A stretch of 64,000 bases of DNA from Circinella umbellata (Eukaryota > Mucoromycota > Mucoromycetes > Mucorales > Lichtheimiaceae), in contig JAIWNF010000039.1 of NCBI GenBank assembly GCA_025093555.1, forward strand, positions 248,001 to 312,000. Direction: 5' to 3'. The position numbers and the translations under genes are program-made. Of the stretch, positions 13,102 through 24,070 are shown piece after piece. Positions within the stretch are counted from its first letter, which is position 1. Every line of letters starts with the position of its first letter. The notes beneath the pieces are model-generated. The model had not been told where the DNA came from and ran no database searches. It was given only the letters and a program-made list of their open reading frames with translations.

Positions 13102-13569
13102 ATAATTTTCTCTCATTTTATTTTATTTTCCTTTCTTTTCTTTAATGTATAAATGATTCAACAATTAATAAACTGGTTTGAAAAAAATTCAAAATCATTA
13201 TGATGTCATGATGGAGAGAAAATGGAATATGCAGGGGAGCGGGAAACTTATAAGGGGATATGGGGATATTTGCCACATTCGCCTATAAAGCATGAGTCTT
13301 TTAAGCCAAAAGTCGACAAACGATATGGTATATATTTGTTTCTTTTAGGTTTTTCTATGCCAACACATTGCCGCACTTTTGTGTACATCAATGCCACGCA
13401 GTAGAATAATTCTTTTTGCTATTTTCATGTTCTGCTTATTCCAACAGTAACAACAAACTCACTGACTAATATTCAATATCAGTGTATCTTTATCGAGAAT
13501 ATAGGTTTTATAAATGTAATCATATCAATGTCTTTTTTGTAGATTAATGAGGTAGTGGGCGTAAAAGGA

Positions 13570-13790
13570 TTATAGGCAAAGAATTGAAGTTCTTCTGGTG
13601 GACACGGGAACGTCTACTTGTCATTTATTCTCAACAGAAAATGTACAAACTTCATGTAATAAATATTTTTTTTATGTGTAGATAGTACTTCCGTCAGAAC
13701 TGTTGGTTGTTACAAAATTTCCTTACAATAAATATGCTAATATGGAATATATGCGGGTTCAATGCTATAACCTAGACTAGCATATTCACT
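13570..13790 (+). pseudogene. Possible relic of a pepsin-type aspartic protease (C-terminal lobe)
   Basis: In one plus frame 13589-13679 reads VLLVDTGTSTCHLFSTENV and then runs to a stop, giving the Asp-Thr-Gly-Thr-Ser signature of the second active-site loop of family A1 proteases. A second stretch from 13682 reads IVLPSELLVV, followed by an NKYANMEYMRVQC-like segment. This is similar to what follows DTGTS in that family (a V-L-P-x-x-L stretch and then Y-x-V-x-C). The two pieces are separated by an insertion with a stop and no good splice sites. No N-terminal lobe or start codon was found nearby. The match rests on short motifs seen by eye, so this is a weak call. Confidence 0.3.
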
Positions 13791-14772
13791 AAAAAAATGT
13801 CACCTCATCAATTCAGATGTTACACGAATTAGGGTCCTTTGGCATTGAATAGGGTTTATTGAGTTCTACAATGTACAGTACTATATCGATAGTACCCTTA
13901 TAGTTTTATAATGTAAGTGAATTTCATTGTAGAAAGAGACCACCGAATAATACCCTCGAATTAACTAATAGAATATCAGGAAAACATACATGTATTTGTA
14001 TATCATCACAAAGAGGAATAGGCTGTAATAATATGAAATATATAATACTACGTATGCAAACATATGAGGACGGTACGTAACAACCTCGTATTTCTTGTAA
14101 AAAACAAGATTTCCTGCAGAAAATTTTGCCTAATTTGAAACCTGCAGCTACGTAGAAAATAAATAGCCTTTTCCATATTCAGAATATATGTTCGTCAATG
14201 ATGTACTGCACGAGTGCACATAATTTCCATGATAAAATCAAATATTGCTTCTGTTTTTGTGGATATGATGTAACTTGTCAACAAAAATATGATATAGCAG
14301 TACCTTGAAATTGTAATGAAACATTTGTTGAGTATGCTGATTAGAATAAAGTGTAATGTATATAGTCAGAATAGGTATTAAGATTTTGTTGCTGATCTTT
14401 ATCTTCTCTACATTCTAGCAAATTTATTATCATGATGTTTTGGTATGCTATTTGTTATAACATCAGATTCATTTGAGACGTAACTAACAAAATAAAGATA
14501 TTAGCTTGAATAATGACAATGTCAATGTATAAATTGATGTTGATATCAGTATTTTAATACATTATCGAGGATTCTAATTGATGTTGGTGTTGTGTTCGTG
14601 TGCTTGTATGGTTCTACAAAGAGCTATATCTGTAGATATTGTCCTTTCAATTAATCAGTAAGTAGTAGAGTTTTAATAGTAGATGATATTCACTGAAATT
14701 CGACTGTTATCCCAAGAACATCAACCCACGTTATATAGATAAGTTTCATGGTTTTACTCCTTTCATCTTCAT

Positions 14773-15095
14773 TCATGTTATATACATAGGACCATCGATG
14801 ATAAAACCGAGTGTAACTAGAATTTCCATATTCAAAACCCAATTCTCTGTATGGTCCAACCAGAAACTGTGGGACATAATTCTGCTGATACAGCCTTTTA
14901 AAGAAAATTGTCGCCTTGCGCGACCTCCCGTAAAAAAGTGGTGTGGGAGGTTGTCTTCATCAAACAAAACTGGACAAATTCGAGATTCAGGTCCAAAAGC
15001 TCAAAGTAATATGAAAAAAATTACTAAACTACGTTCTCCTGAAGTGCGAAACCAGAAATTCCATTGTAGCTTGACTACGTGCATTAGCTGAATAT
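14773..15095 (-). pseudogene. Possible degraded non-LTR retrotransposon fragment
   Basis: On the minus strand an interrupted frame (about 15095 to 14773) contains HVVKLQWNFWFRTSGER, then CPVLFDEDNLPHHFF, then FWLDHTENW. The spacing recalls the zinc-binding tail after the reverse transcriptase of LINE-like elements (C-P-x-C, acidic stretch, L-x-H-x-F, tryptophan), but the second cysteine is missing and there is a stop between the first two parts. No poly(A) tail or target duplication was seen. This may be chance. Confidence 0.2.
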
Positions 15096-16589
15096 TATTT
15101 GATCAATACTATATCTGTTATTCAAATAACACTCTAGTATTGCAATATGAAATTGTGGATAGAATTCTCTCAGATCAGCCAAACCAGCTAGAAAATACAG
15201 TATTGAATTATTTTGCAGGTATACACTATGTATTATGTATCGAACGAAAATAGTATATGGTCTGTTATTTTTTTTTTATTTCTGGTTATGCTGATAACTA
15301 TTCTAATAATTATAATCATGCTATGGTCACATTAGCTACATAACTCATATTCGTTCTTCATAACATCGTTTCGATATCTATAGTGTACGTAACTAAAATC
15401 GAAAACAAGTAACTATACATGGTCATTTGAAACTAGGTTTTCATTGTCAATACTTTTATTATTATTATTATTATTATTATTGGGCTATTGTCTATTTTCT
15501 TGAAAGATCATGTACGTCGCTGAATAATTTTTTATATACTTTTGAATTTAGTTCAAATTCGCTTTTGTAACAGCTGAATAGAGATCGAGTTATATTTTTC
15601 TTTTTTGTTTACGATATCCATGCAGTGTATGTTGCTGTTGTTCCTAAATGTAGCTTTAGTCGAATTCGAACAGCTGCTCTTTTAGACCTTGAAGTAAATG
15701 ATGTGGCCAGTTGGAAGTTCCCGATAGACATTCAAAGCATCATACAAGTTTCTCCAGCTTCCATTCTTTCAACAAAGTGCTGCATTGAATGAATTACAGA
15801 TAAAAGCGGAGGTGGAAAAGGAGTTTCACACTGGAGAACTGCTGGAAAAAAATAAAATCAAAGGTGATACAAATAATTATCCGTGATATTACTTGATTTC
15901 AGTTTGACGGATTCATTATTCTTCATATCGCATTTTTATATAATGATCCAATTAGCCAATTGCAAAACCCTTGGGTATTTTTTAATTTTTTATCATTGAT
16001 TGGAGACAAAGGTTGTATGCGGCCAAGCCAAAACCACTTGTAATCTATTCTTAGTCAACTGCTTTATGCAGCTAAGGAGGGAAAACCTCTATATTGATTC
16101 GATGCCGAATACCCGAAATCAAAAATTAAAAACAATAAATCTATTAGTTGCCAAACTATATTTTAAAGTAGTAGCAGCAGTAGTACGTAGTAATAATAAA
16201 AATAAACAAAGAACCATGGAACATCTTTACTACTATCACAACGTCATAAATATAAATTATAAACCTACGACACGTTTTTTGGTGATCTCCTCCAGGTTAG
16301 AAACCCTCTCGGACATCGATGCCGATCTAGGGGGCACGTGTAGCCATAGCTATATATGGGCTCAGTAAAGCTGCAACTTCTTTTGTTTCCCTCCTTTTTT
16401 TGTGTCGCTCCTCTCTTTCTTTAATTCCTATTTTTTTCTTTCTCTTTTTTTCTTTTTGTGGTCATTGGAAGTTGTTTAAAAAGAAGCACGGGGCGTCTTT
16501 TAATATATTTACACATAAACCTATTTGTTTCAAAAGCGATTCGAGTTAGAAACAACAACAATAACAAAGCTAATACCCACCATTTCGCA

Positions 16590-19500
16590 ATGGTTTCCGA
16601 TTCATTCTCACCTACAAGATCGGCTACAACTGTTTTACAACCGGATCAGCAACAACACCTGAAACCCCCGCCACCACCCCGTCTACAATGCGAACAACAG
16701 CGATCCCACACAGAGTCCTCAGGGGTTCAAGCTCATCCTAAAACCACCATGCCTTCACGCCGATTATCGTTACCCGATTTAAAAGAATTAAGACAAGAAT
16801 GGGGTCGTCGTGAAGCTTTACAAATTAACACACTTCCTCCAGGAAAACTTCAGGTAAAACGATAAAGATAACAAATGTCTCAGAAATCTGCTGTTACCAA
16901 TCAATCAACGGATCTGTTTTTATATTTGTTCAGTCATTTCATCTATTATATTTCCATTAATCATATATAATTTAATTTAATTTTAGATTGATTTACTTAA
17001 TGTAAGATCGGATATCACTGTCAAACGACCTTTTATTCGACTTCGAATGGGACCACAACGTTATTTTTCATCACGATCAAAACAGTCTAATGGAAACTGG
17101 AACGAGGGGTTTTTATTTACTATTTCTTTCCATAATCAGCTTTTTGACACGATTGAAGTAAATTTATACATTTTTGTTTTATTTATTTTTCGTTGATTGA
17201 ACTTTTTGCTCTGACACTTCTTTTTTTTTTTGATGATCAGTTGGATTTGTTTGATAAACGAAAAGGATGGAGATCTAAAACTCGTCATATTGGAAAAGCA
17301 AAATTACGAATATCAACACTTAATGAGCGTCCAGAAGTCTTCCTCACGTAAGATTATTATTCTAGTTTTTATTTTATCTGTTTGTTTATAGCTGATGATT
17401 TTGAACATAACTTAACTCAACTTGTTTTATTCTTTCTATATTTTATTATTTTCTCCGTCTCCTCTATTCTGACACTCATTCGATGACTTGCCTCCCCCCT
17501 TTAGTTTTCTTCCCATGTACGAATACCATACCCGGCGTTATTTGCCAGCACATATCCAATTACCGCACACGTTTTTAAAAACTCATATGCCACGTTTTCG
17601 AACGCAAGAACAAACATCTTATCAAGAACAACATCCAAGTCATCGCAAGAATTCAATGACACCACTGATTGGTTCTATTCAAGTTCGTGTTCGATATGAT
17701 TATCAAACGCCGCCTGACGCTTTCTCACATGAAATGTCATCTCCTATCTACAATAACAAAGATTCTTCTGATACCCATAGTTTTGTTAGTAGCTATATGG
17801 ATCGCAGTACACTTGCGTCATCACAAAGTGGTAAGAGTGGTAATAGCATGGTGAGCTTGAACAGTGTAACGACCGCCAACACCACAGTTAGCGGTAATGG
17901 AAACAATACAGATTTTAGCCGAGAAGATTCTAGTGATGATGAAGGTCATAGCAACAACTATAGCGAGAATGAATATTTAAGCGACAATGATGAACATCGA
18001 CGAAATAACATGGATGGTTTTCATGATGCCGTTGAACCAAAACTTGTATTTATCGACGATCTTACTCAAGTACCTAATAATCCATCCTCTTCTACCAATA
18101 CCCTAGCATCACAAAAAGCCAACCCTACAGTTAATAGTCAATCCATTGTGGATCGTGTCTTTGTTGAACAGTTACAGAATAAACTGGCACGTAGAACAGA
18201 AAGCACGAGGCGGATGAAAACTGAATCATCTTCATCAACGAGTGTAAATGATGGTGGTTTTGGATTCTCGCGTTCGGACATGGAAAACAGGAGCCGTTCT
18301 GTACGTCGAAAAAATTCAATGTCAAGTATACAAAGTAATAATTTCGGTGATAAAAATTTCGCATTTCGCTGGATCAACGAATCTTTTGACGAGGTTGCTT
18401 TGGCCCATCCAAGTCTAGACCGTATGATTGGTTTTGTTGTTAGCCCTCAAACACGTATTCTTGTTCGGGCAGTAGTAAAGATCTTTACAGGTTTTGTGCG
18501 TATTATTATTGTTCTATCTGGAATGTGTGATATAAAAAACAAAATAATAAGAATAATAAAAAAAAGCTCATGCAATTTATTCTTTTCTTCTTCTGATTAT
18601 TAGGGCCAGGGGTTTAGAATTACAGGATTACAATTACTATCATGTCTCTCATTCTTACAAAACTTTTATGTTGACATTCCTCGGTTAGTATATCTTTTTC
18701 TTCTACCTATTCAATACTTTTAATTTGCTTTTATGACATAATGGTGAGAGAAAGTAACGTACCAACCCAAGAAATATATAGGTCACCGCCAGCTGAAAAG
18801 GTTACAGATCTTAGATTTCTAGATAAAGCCAATTATTTCTTAGGCCACGCCATTATTGCTTATGTACGCTGTTTGTTTGTTTTTTTGTTTTTTTGTTTTT
18901 TTTCTGTTGAGCGGGTAGTAATATGTAAAGCGCGTGCAAATAATTTATCGGGGCCTTATTCTAATAAGTATAGTAAATTAATAGGGTTGGCGTGGCTTGT
19001 CCTACCTTGGAGATTATGCAAAATACCTTAAAGGTTTGTGTTACATTTTTATTTGATTGGAGAAAACCTGATACTTGCCCCCTTTAACTTTTCTCCTTCA
19101 ACTTACTTACTCGTCTATTCTCTCTTTGATAATTATAACTAGATGTCATGAAAACACGGTCTAACAAGGAAGCTATTGTACGATATTTAAAAATTCCCCA
19201 AGAAGATCTCTTGGGGTACGAATATGGTCTTCGTAAAGGTGCTGTATTCCAACCAAGTTACTTTGTCGCTATTGATCGTGGCTATGAAGCTATTGTTTTG
19301 GGTATTAGAGGAACATGGAGTTTGTACGACTGTATCACGGATCTCGTATGCGAGTATCGCCCTTGGAAAGGAGGTTTGGTTCATGCAGGGATGCTTGCAT
19401 CTGCACAATGGTTTTTCACACGGATCATCCCACAAATTTTTCACTATGTTCATGAACAATCCAAATCCGAAACACGACCTATTTCATCCTTTATCATTAC

Positions 19501-20458
19501 GGGACATTCACTTGGTGCGGGTACTGCTGCATTGTTGACCATGATGGTGCTTGACCATTTACCGGAGCTTCGACGATTGGCTGATAATCCAAATTTTGAA
19601 GTCCATTGTTACAGTTATGCTCCTGTTGCTTCCGTTTCAATGAACTTGAGCGAAAAATACGCAGAGCATATTGATAGTTTTGTATGTCATGATGACTTAG
19701 TGGCTCGATTATCTTACGGTACAGCCAGTTGTGCAAAAGAATTGATTATGGATGCCATGATTGCAGTTGATGGTATGGGTGGCAGTAGCAAGCTCAACTC
19801 TGATAAAAAAGCACGTAAAGCATGCTTTGACATTATTGAAGCACGACGACAAGAAATTTTCAACTCTTCTGAACCTCGTTATCCATTACTTTATGTACCA
19901 GGACAAGTATATCAATTTCGTCGATCACCACAAGATTCACGATCATCATCATCATCAACAACAACAAGTGAAAAAAGCAACAATTCTAAACAGCAACCAC
20001 GATTTTCTACTTCTTCCTTTGATAATCGACCACGACGACCAAAAAGTGAACATTTATCACCCGACCCCTCTTTCTCATCAAGTCATTCTGAACCGACATT
20101 AAGAAAACGATCCGGATCTACAGCATCATCATTATCATCATCATTATCATCATCTGAAACACCTTCATTTACCTTGCATAAAAGTTCACCCATGATTTCT
20201 GAGGAATTATTGATATCCAAGACGTGTCTCGAGGATCACATGCTTGTCACGTACCTGAATGCGTTTCAGGCAGTACGCCAAGATTGTATGCGAGAGCTCC
20301 GCCAAAAGAAAAAAAATCGTTCATCATTATCATCTACAACCACCAGCCCTTCCCCATCCTGTTCTTCCGTTCCCAGCATACTCGTAGAAGACCCCGAAGG
20401 AAAAGTTGAAGACGCTTCCACCACACCTTCTTCTACCCCTATTATTGTTCAATCATAA
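16590..20458 (+). CDS. C2-domain class 3 lipase, sn1-specific diacylglycerol lipase type
   Basis: Eight exons (16590-16853, 16987-17157, 17241-17347, 17505-18495, 18604-18683, 18782-18863, 18985-19033, 19143-20458) give 1019 residues. A C2-like beta domain (about 80-200) with typical NGNWNEGFLFTI lies near the N-terminus, followed by a long S/N/D-rich region. The lipase domain (about 580-960) has the nucleophile elbow ITGHSLGAG (Ser about 704), a likely catalytic Asp in VCHDDLVARLS (about 765) and the late His motif LEDHMLVTYLNAF (about 947). This arrangement is that of diacylglycerol lipases, which release 2-monoacylglycerol and a fatty acid. Exon 4 must end before an unusual GTGCGT donor to keep the frame and join KIFTGF to GQGFRITG. 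The serine-rich C-terminus looks regulatory. The domain call is secure; in vivo substrate is inferred. Confidence 0.9.
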
Positions 20459-20520
20459 AAAAAATTAATTCATCCCCATTTTCTTGGTAGCAAATAGTAA
20501 TAATATCAGTTGCATAAAAA

Positions 20521-20522
20521 TA

Positions 20523-20553
<31 letters not shown>

Positions 20554-20555
20554 GG
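20521..20555. repeat. TTA trinucleotide microsatellite
   Basis: About eleven TTA units between the convergent stops of the lipase gene and the next minus-strand gene. Its reverse complement is not translated in the minus-strand gene, which ends at 20563. Confidence 0.85.
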
Positions 20556-20562
20556 TATTTTT

Positions 20563-21477
20563 CTAATCATCTTTGTTATTATTATTTTTGTTATCTTTTT
20601 CATTTTTGTCATCTCTTTTATCATTGCTATTATTATTTTCCTCCTCCTTCTTTTTCTTATTATTCCCATCGTTTCCGTTCCAAAATATATCAATTGTTTT
20701 CTTTGCATGATCTTGCAACATTTGTAACTGATCCTTGTCTGTACTAATCTCGTAAACTCGCCGAAAAAATGAGGCTTGAGTACCATCCTTCCAAGAATCG
20801 ATGTATCCCTTAGATGCTTCATAAGATACTTGAGCAACGTGACCTGCTTGTTTTCCTACTTTATCCAGTTGTTCACCAAGATTGATCTGATAACCTGATT
20901 CGGCTCTTTTATCAATACTGTTATTGTTCAATGTGTTAGATTATTATGACTAACGATTTAATTCAACCAACAAATTTTCGCTTTCTTTGTTATCATTTAT
21001 AAACACTTGCCTGTTTAATTCTATAGATTCAATTTTTGTTTATTTGTTATAAAAAGAAAGAATCCTTCTTAATACACAGCGATATTGAATAGTAGATAAT
21101 AATACTAATAATAATAAAAAAGATATACCTTCATTCTTGACAACAATTGCATAGTTACGTAAAGGATTCCATTGCCATGGTGATGGTTCAGTTGCTCGTA
21201 CTAGACAAACAATATCACATTGTAAAGAAGGTTCTTGTGGCTGTTTTGGAGGTGGTGGTGGCAATGGTGGTAATGCTGGGAGTCTGATTTCGCTATTGGT
21301 ATTATCTTTGTTCTTGTCATTTTCGTCAATTCGTGGTCGTTTACAAACTTTTATACACATTTTTTCGTTGCAATTTATCCAATTTCGAATAAGGGGTGGA
21401 ATTTTGACTATATCATACTTTTTTTTATCATTGTTATTATCATTATTATTATTGTCATTATTATTGTCGACTGCCAT
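20563..21477 (-). CDS. Hypothetical protein, Asn/Asp-rich at both ends
   Basis: I do not recognise the family. Exon 1 (21477-21129) starts at ATG and encodes a poly-N/D leader, then DIVKIPPLIRNWINCNEK, a proline run, and CDIVCLVRATEPSPWQWNP. The last exon (acceptor near 20925, stop at 20563) encodes NLGEQLDKVGKQAGHVAQVS, then YEASKGYIDSWKDGTQ and a helical stretch ending KKTIDIFW, followed by a K/N/D-rich tail. Joining the two directly breaks the frame, so a small middle exon is needed. Two solutions fit: about 49 bases ending at a GTTGGT donor, or a 10-base micro-exon ending at a GC donor. The gene converges on the lipase gene with stops about 105 bases apart. Probably real; middle structure and function unknown. 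Confidence 0.55.
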
Positions 21478-22936
21478 CTTTGATTTTTGGAATGCAGGTT
21501 GTAAAACAGGGAAAAGAAGGCCGAAAAGAAAGGTATATTTGATGGCATGGGACCACAGTTTCGGCGAATAAGAAGTCTTCCAGAGTCAGCCTATCAAATT
21601 CAAATACAATATACTGCAATGAATTCATGATGAGAAATAGTTTGATATATAAGTATTTTGTTTTCGGCTCATGTTATTCTGTCGAAATGCATTGGGGGAT
21701 TTGGTCGTTTACTCCAATAATCAACTATGAAGAAAAAATTTGACGAATGAAGTTATTATAAACTATAGCCTTCTTCCGCTCCATTTATTTACTCTCGATT
21801 GATTATAATACTGGCCCGTAAATTTATTTGAATCATCTCAAAAGTTTATATATTGATAATCATTATTTTATTTATTCATACACGTGAATGTATTCATTAC
21901 AAAAAGTATATCATAGAATATTCACATTTTTTTTCACATTTAGATTTCTGATGAGCCTTTAATATAATTGACAGCAGTAGTTCTTATTATAAGTCAGTCT
22001 ACGTACATTAGACCAAGTAGTGTATTACTGTATTATGTAGCTATACTATATACAAATGCATCAAAAGTAAGTAGAAATGTATTTGGAGTTCTCAAGGTGA
22101 CTTTCACAGGCAATCGTTACAACTACAATCGAAGGAAGAAGGAAGCATTTTCAAGTTCTTCTTAGGTAATAGATTCAAAAGCTCCGGACAATGAGGAAAG
22201 AGACATCGTTGTGAATGACGATGTCCATCTTTTGAGCTTGGAAAGAGCATCCAGAGCTATTGGTAGATGTTGCACAAGGAGGAAGGAAAATAGGTTTGGA
22301 AGTATGGAATTGCTTCAAGTTTGCTTTACCAATATCCTCATCGCAATCACTATTGAACATAACTCAGCAAAAGAATTGTATTGCATATTCACTACCCTTC
22401 TTTTCGGGTTTTCCCCTCTCTTATAATTATTATTACTACCATCAGTACCACCAGTATTTTCACAACTATTTTTTTTATGAATATTCCTTATACTCTTTTT
22501 ACTTTATTTATTTTTATCATCTCTTTATTATAAATATTATTGTTATCATAAGTATTTTGCCTTGCCTAAATAATACCAGAAGTTTTACAATCAATAATAA
22601 TTTTCAGCTCTACGTATTCAATAAGAATTAATTATACGTACTCTGGGATCACTGTTTTGAGTACTCCATATGTATTACAACAAAAGCTTCATTTTGAACG
22701 TGCATTCTAAAGAGGAAGTAAAAGTTGTAAAGACTTACCTGCGAACAATACTACCTAAAACATTTGTTTGTTCCTTCCGACCTGTTTCTTCTCTACTTTC
22801 GTTATTTGTAGCTTGATCCTCACTTAAATTCAAAGCTTCATGTTCATATGTTCTTTGAGTTTTATATATATAAAAAAAGAGTAGTTATTTAATGAACTAC
22901 AAAAAAAAAGGTAGAATCTAAGTCTAGTTTAACAGT
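21478..22936. other. Intergenic region with coding-like debris
   Basis: About 1.45 kb without a complete gene. On the plus strand 22170-22420 reads as protein-like sequence only if a +1 shift is allowed near 22258 (IVVNDDVHLLSLERASRA, then LVDVAQGGRKIGLEVWN). On the minus strand 22865-22625 has a separate coding-like stretch, listed on its own. I recognise neither; both may be remnants of old genes or mobile elements. Confidence 0.35.
22625..22865 (-). pseudogene. Unrecognised coding-like fragment, possibly two exons
   Basis: A minus-strand frame of about 42 codons (RTYEHEALNLSEDQATNN, then a charged stretch ending NVLGSIVR) ends at a good GTAAGT donor at 22738. Only 32 bases later a CCTCTTTAG acceptor leads into RMHVQNEAFVVIHMEYSKQ and a stop. 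No start codon was found: the frame is closed upstream by a stop just after the HTH gene. Its charged stretch loosely resembles the linker of that neighbouring HTH protein (N-L-S-E shared), so it may be a broken duplicate. Weak evidence. Confidence 0.25.
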
Positions 22937-23546
22937 TTATTTCTTATGTGGTCCTCTTTTGCGTAATTCAAAAGAGCCAGTTTTCCTAAAACGATCTTCA
23001 TAACTAATAAAAGTGCTATATGCTATACCATTATCTTTAGCAGCTTGTTTCTTTGACTTTCCATAGAACACGAGGTCCATGAATGCTTGTCTCACTTTTT
23101 TTGCATCATTTTTCTGATATGGACCTCTTTTCTTTTGACGCGCTTTTCTCACTACAGTATCTTCTTTATTCTCATTATCTATACAGACAATCAACATGCA
23201 CATAAAGTCAAACAAAAAATCACAGATAAAATATTTTGAAGTATAGAATGGGTACAATAAGTCCTTTTGTCTGATTTAAAGGGAAATCACGATGCTATTT
23301 CAATTTACCTTTCTTATTGGAACATGTTTCTTCCTTACTTGTGGTGCTCAAAGTGGTGCTTTCATGTTCTGAGAGGTTTCCAGCTGGTATACCTTCTTCC
23401 ATCTGTATAAGACTGGAAGCCATTTCTTCTGCTGTACGTGAAATTTTGCTATTATTATCCCGAAGACGTTTTTGCGCGTGTGGTGATTGACTGGCTGATG
23501 ACTGTGTCGGCGACATTGAGCGATTACGCTTGTTAATATTGTTCAT
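22937..23546 (-). CDS. Small helix-turn-helix protein resembling the N-terminal domain of Tc1/IS630-type transposases
   Basis: Two exons (23546-23309, 23178-22937) join in phase to give 159 residues. Residues 1-90 are polar and S/T/E-rich. The C-terminal third reads KKRGPYQKNDAKKVRQAF, then GKSKKQAAKDNGIAYSTF, then a motif close to RFRKTGSFELRKRGPHKK and the stop. This is the order of the first HTH of Tc1/mariner and IS630 transposases: basic R-G-P-Y, helix, G-K-S-x-x-x-A-A-K-x-x-G-I-x-Y-S-T turn, then R-F-x-x-T-G-S and a second R-G-P. No DDE catalytic domain follows within the gene or downstream. The protein could be a domesticated DNA-binding protein or the surviving 5' end of an old element. 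No inverted repeats were seen beside it. Confidence 0.65.
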
Positions 23547-24070
23547 TTTAAAAAATGTGTTTGCAGAATTGCACTTTTTCTTTTTGTTAGAAAAAAAAAA
23601 AATAACTGGAAAAAATTTAGAACTGGATGTCTGTGAAACGTACAATATCACTTTCTTAGTGTTCAATAGTAGAAATAAATAATAGATAGAAAAAGAAAAA
23701 CAAAGGATAGTAATCAGTACTGAAAAATCGATTTGAATTTAAATAACTTATACGGTTCAAGTGTGGGTTGCTGACGAATAAACCCTCTTGTTTGAATATG
23801 AACAGAATACTTATTAAAATATGTTATTAAGTTTCACTCATCATGGATAAAAAAAATTCCTCACAAACGTACTTGAATAGGCAGAGTAACGAAATACTAC
23901 CTTTCTAAGTTCATATATATTTATAATTACTACCCTATCCTTCCTTCCATATCCATAGTACCATTCACTCTATAGCTTAAAGTTTTGCCTTTTTTCCTGA
24001 AAGAAAAAAAAACTGTCACTACTTATAATAACAAAGTACTGGACACAATTTATAGAAAAAAATTGACTCT
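23547..24070. other. Intergenic region, no gene seen
   Basis: About 520 bases between the HTH gene start and the 3' end of the dipeptidase gene. AT-rich; open frames here are extensions of the two neighbouring genes. Probably promoter of the HTH gene plus dipeptidase 3' UTR. Confidence 0.5.

Larger units (their letters stand above)
13102..16589. other. Gene-poor region with decayed coding fragments
   Basis: About 3.5 kb with no intact gene. Three stretches look like eroded coding sequence: 13570-13790 (+), resembling the second lobe of a pepsin-type protease; 14770-15095 (-), which recalls the tail of a retrotransposon polyprotein; and about 15610-15790 (+), a frame of about 57 codons that I do not recognise. 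An ATT microsatellite lies at about 15460-15482. The last 200 bases, CT-rich, lead into the lipase gene at 16590. Confidence 0.4.

Noticed and set aside
18741..19031. 96-codon frame within the lipase gene
   Set aside because: It is two small lipase exons plus intron sequence; the in-phase exon model explains it.
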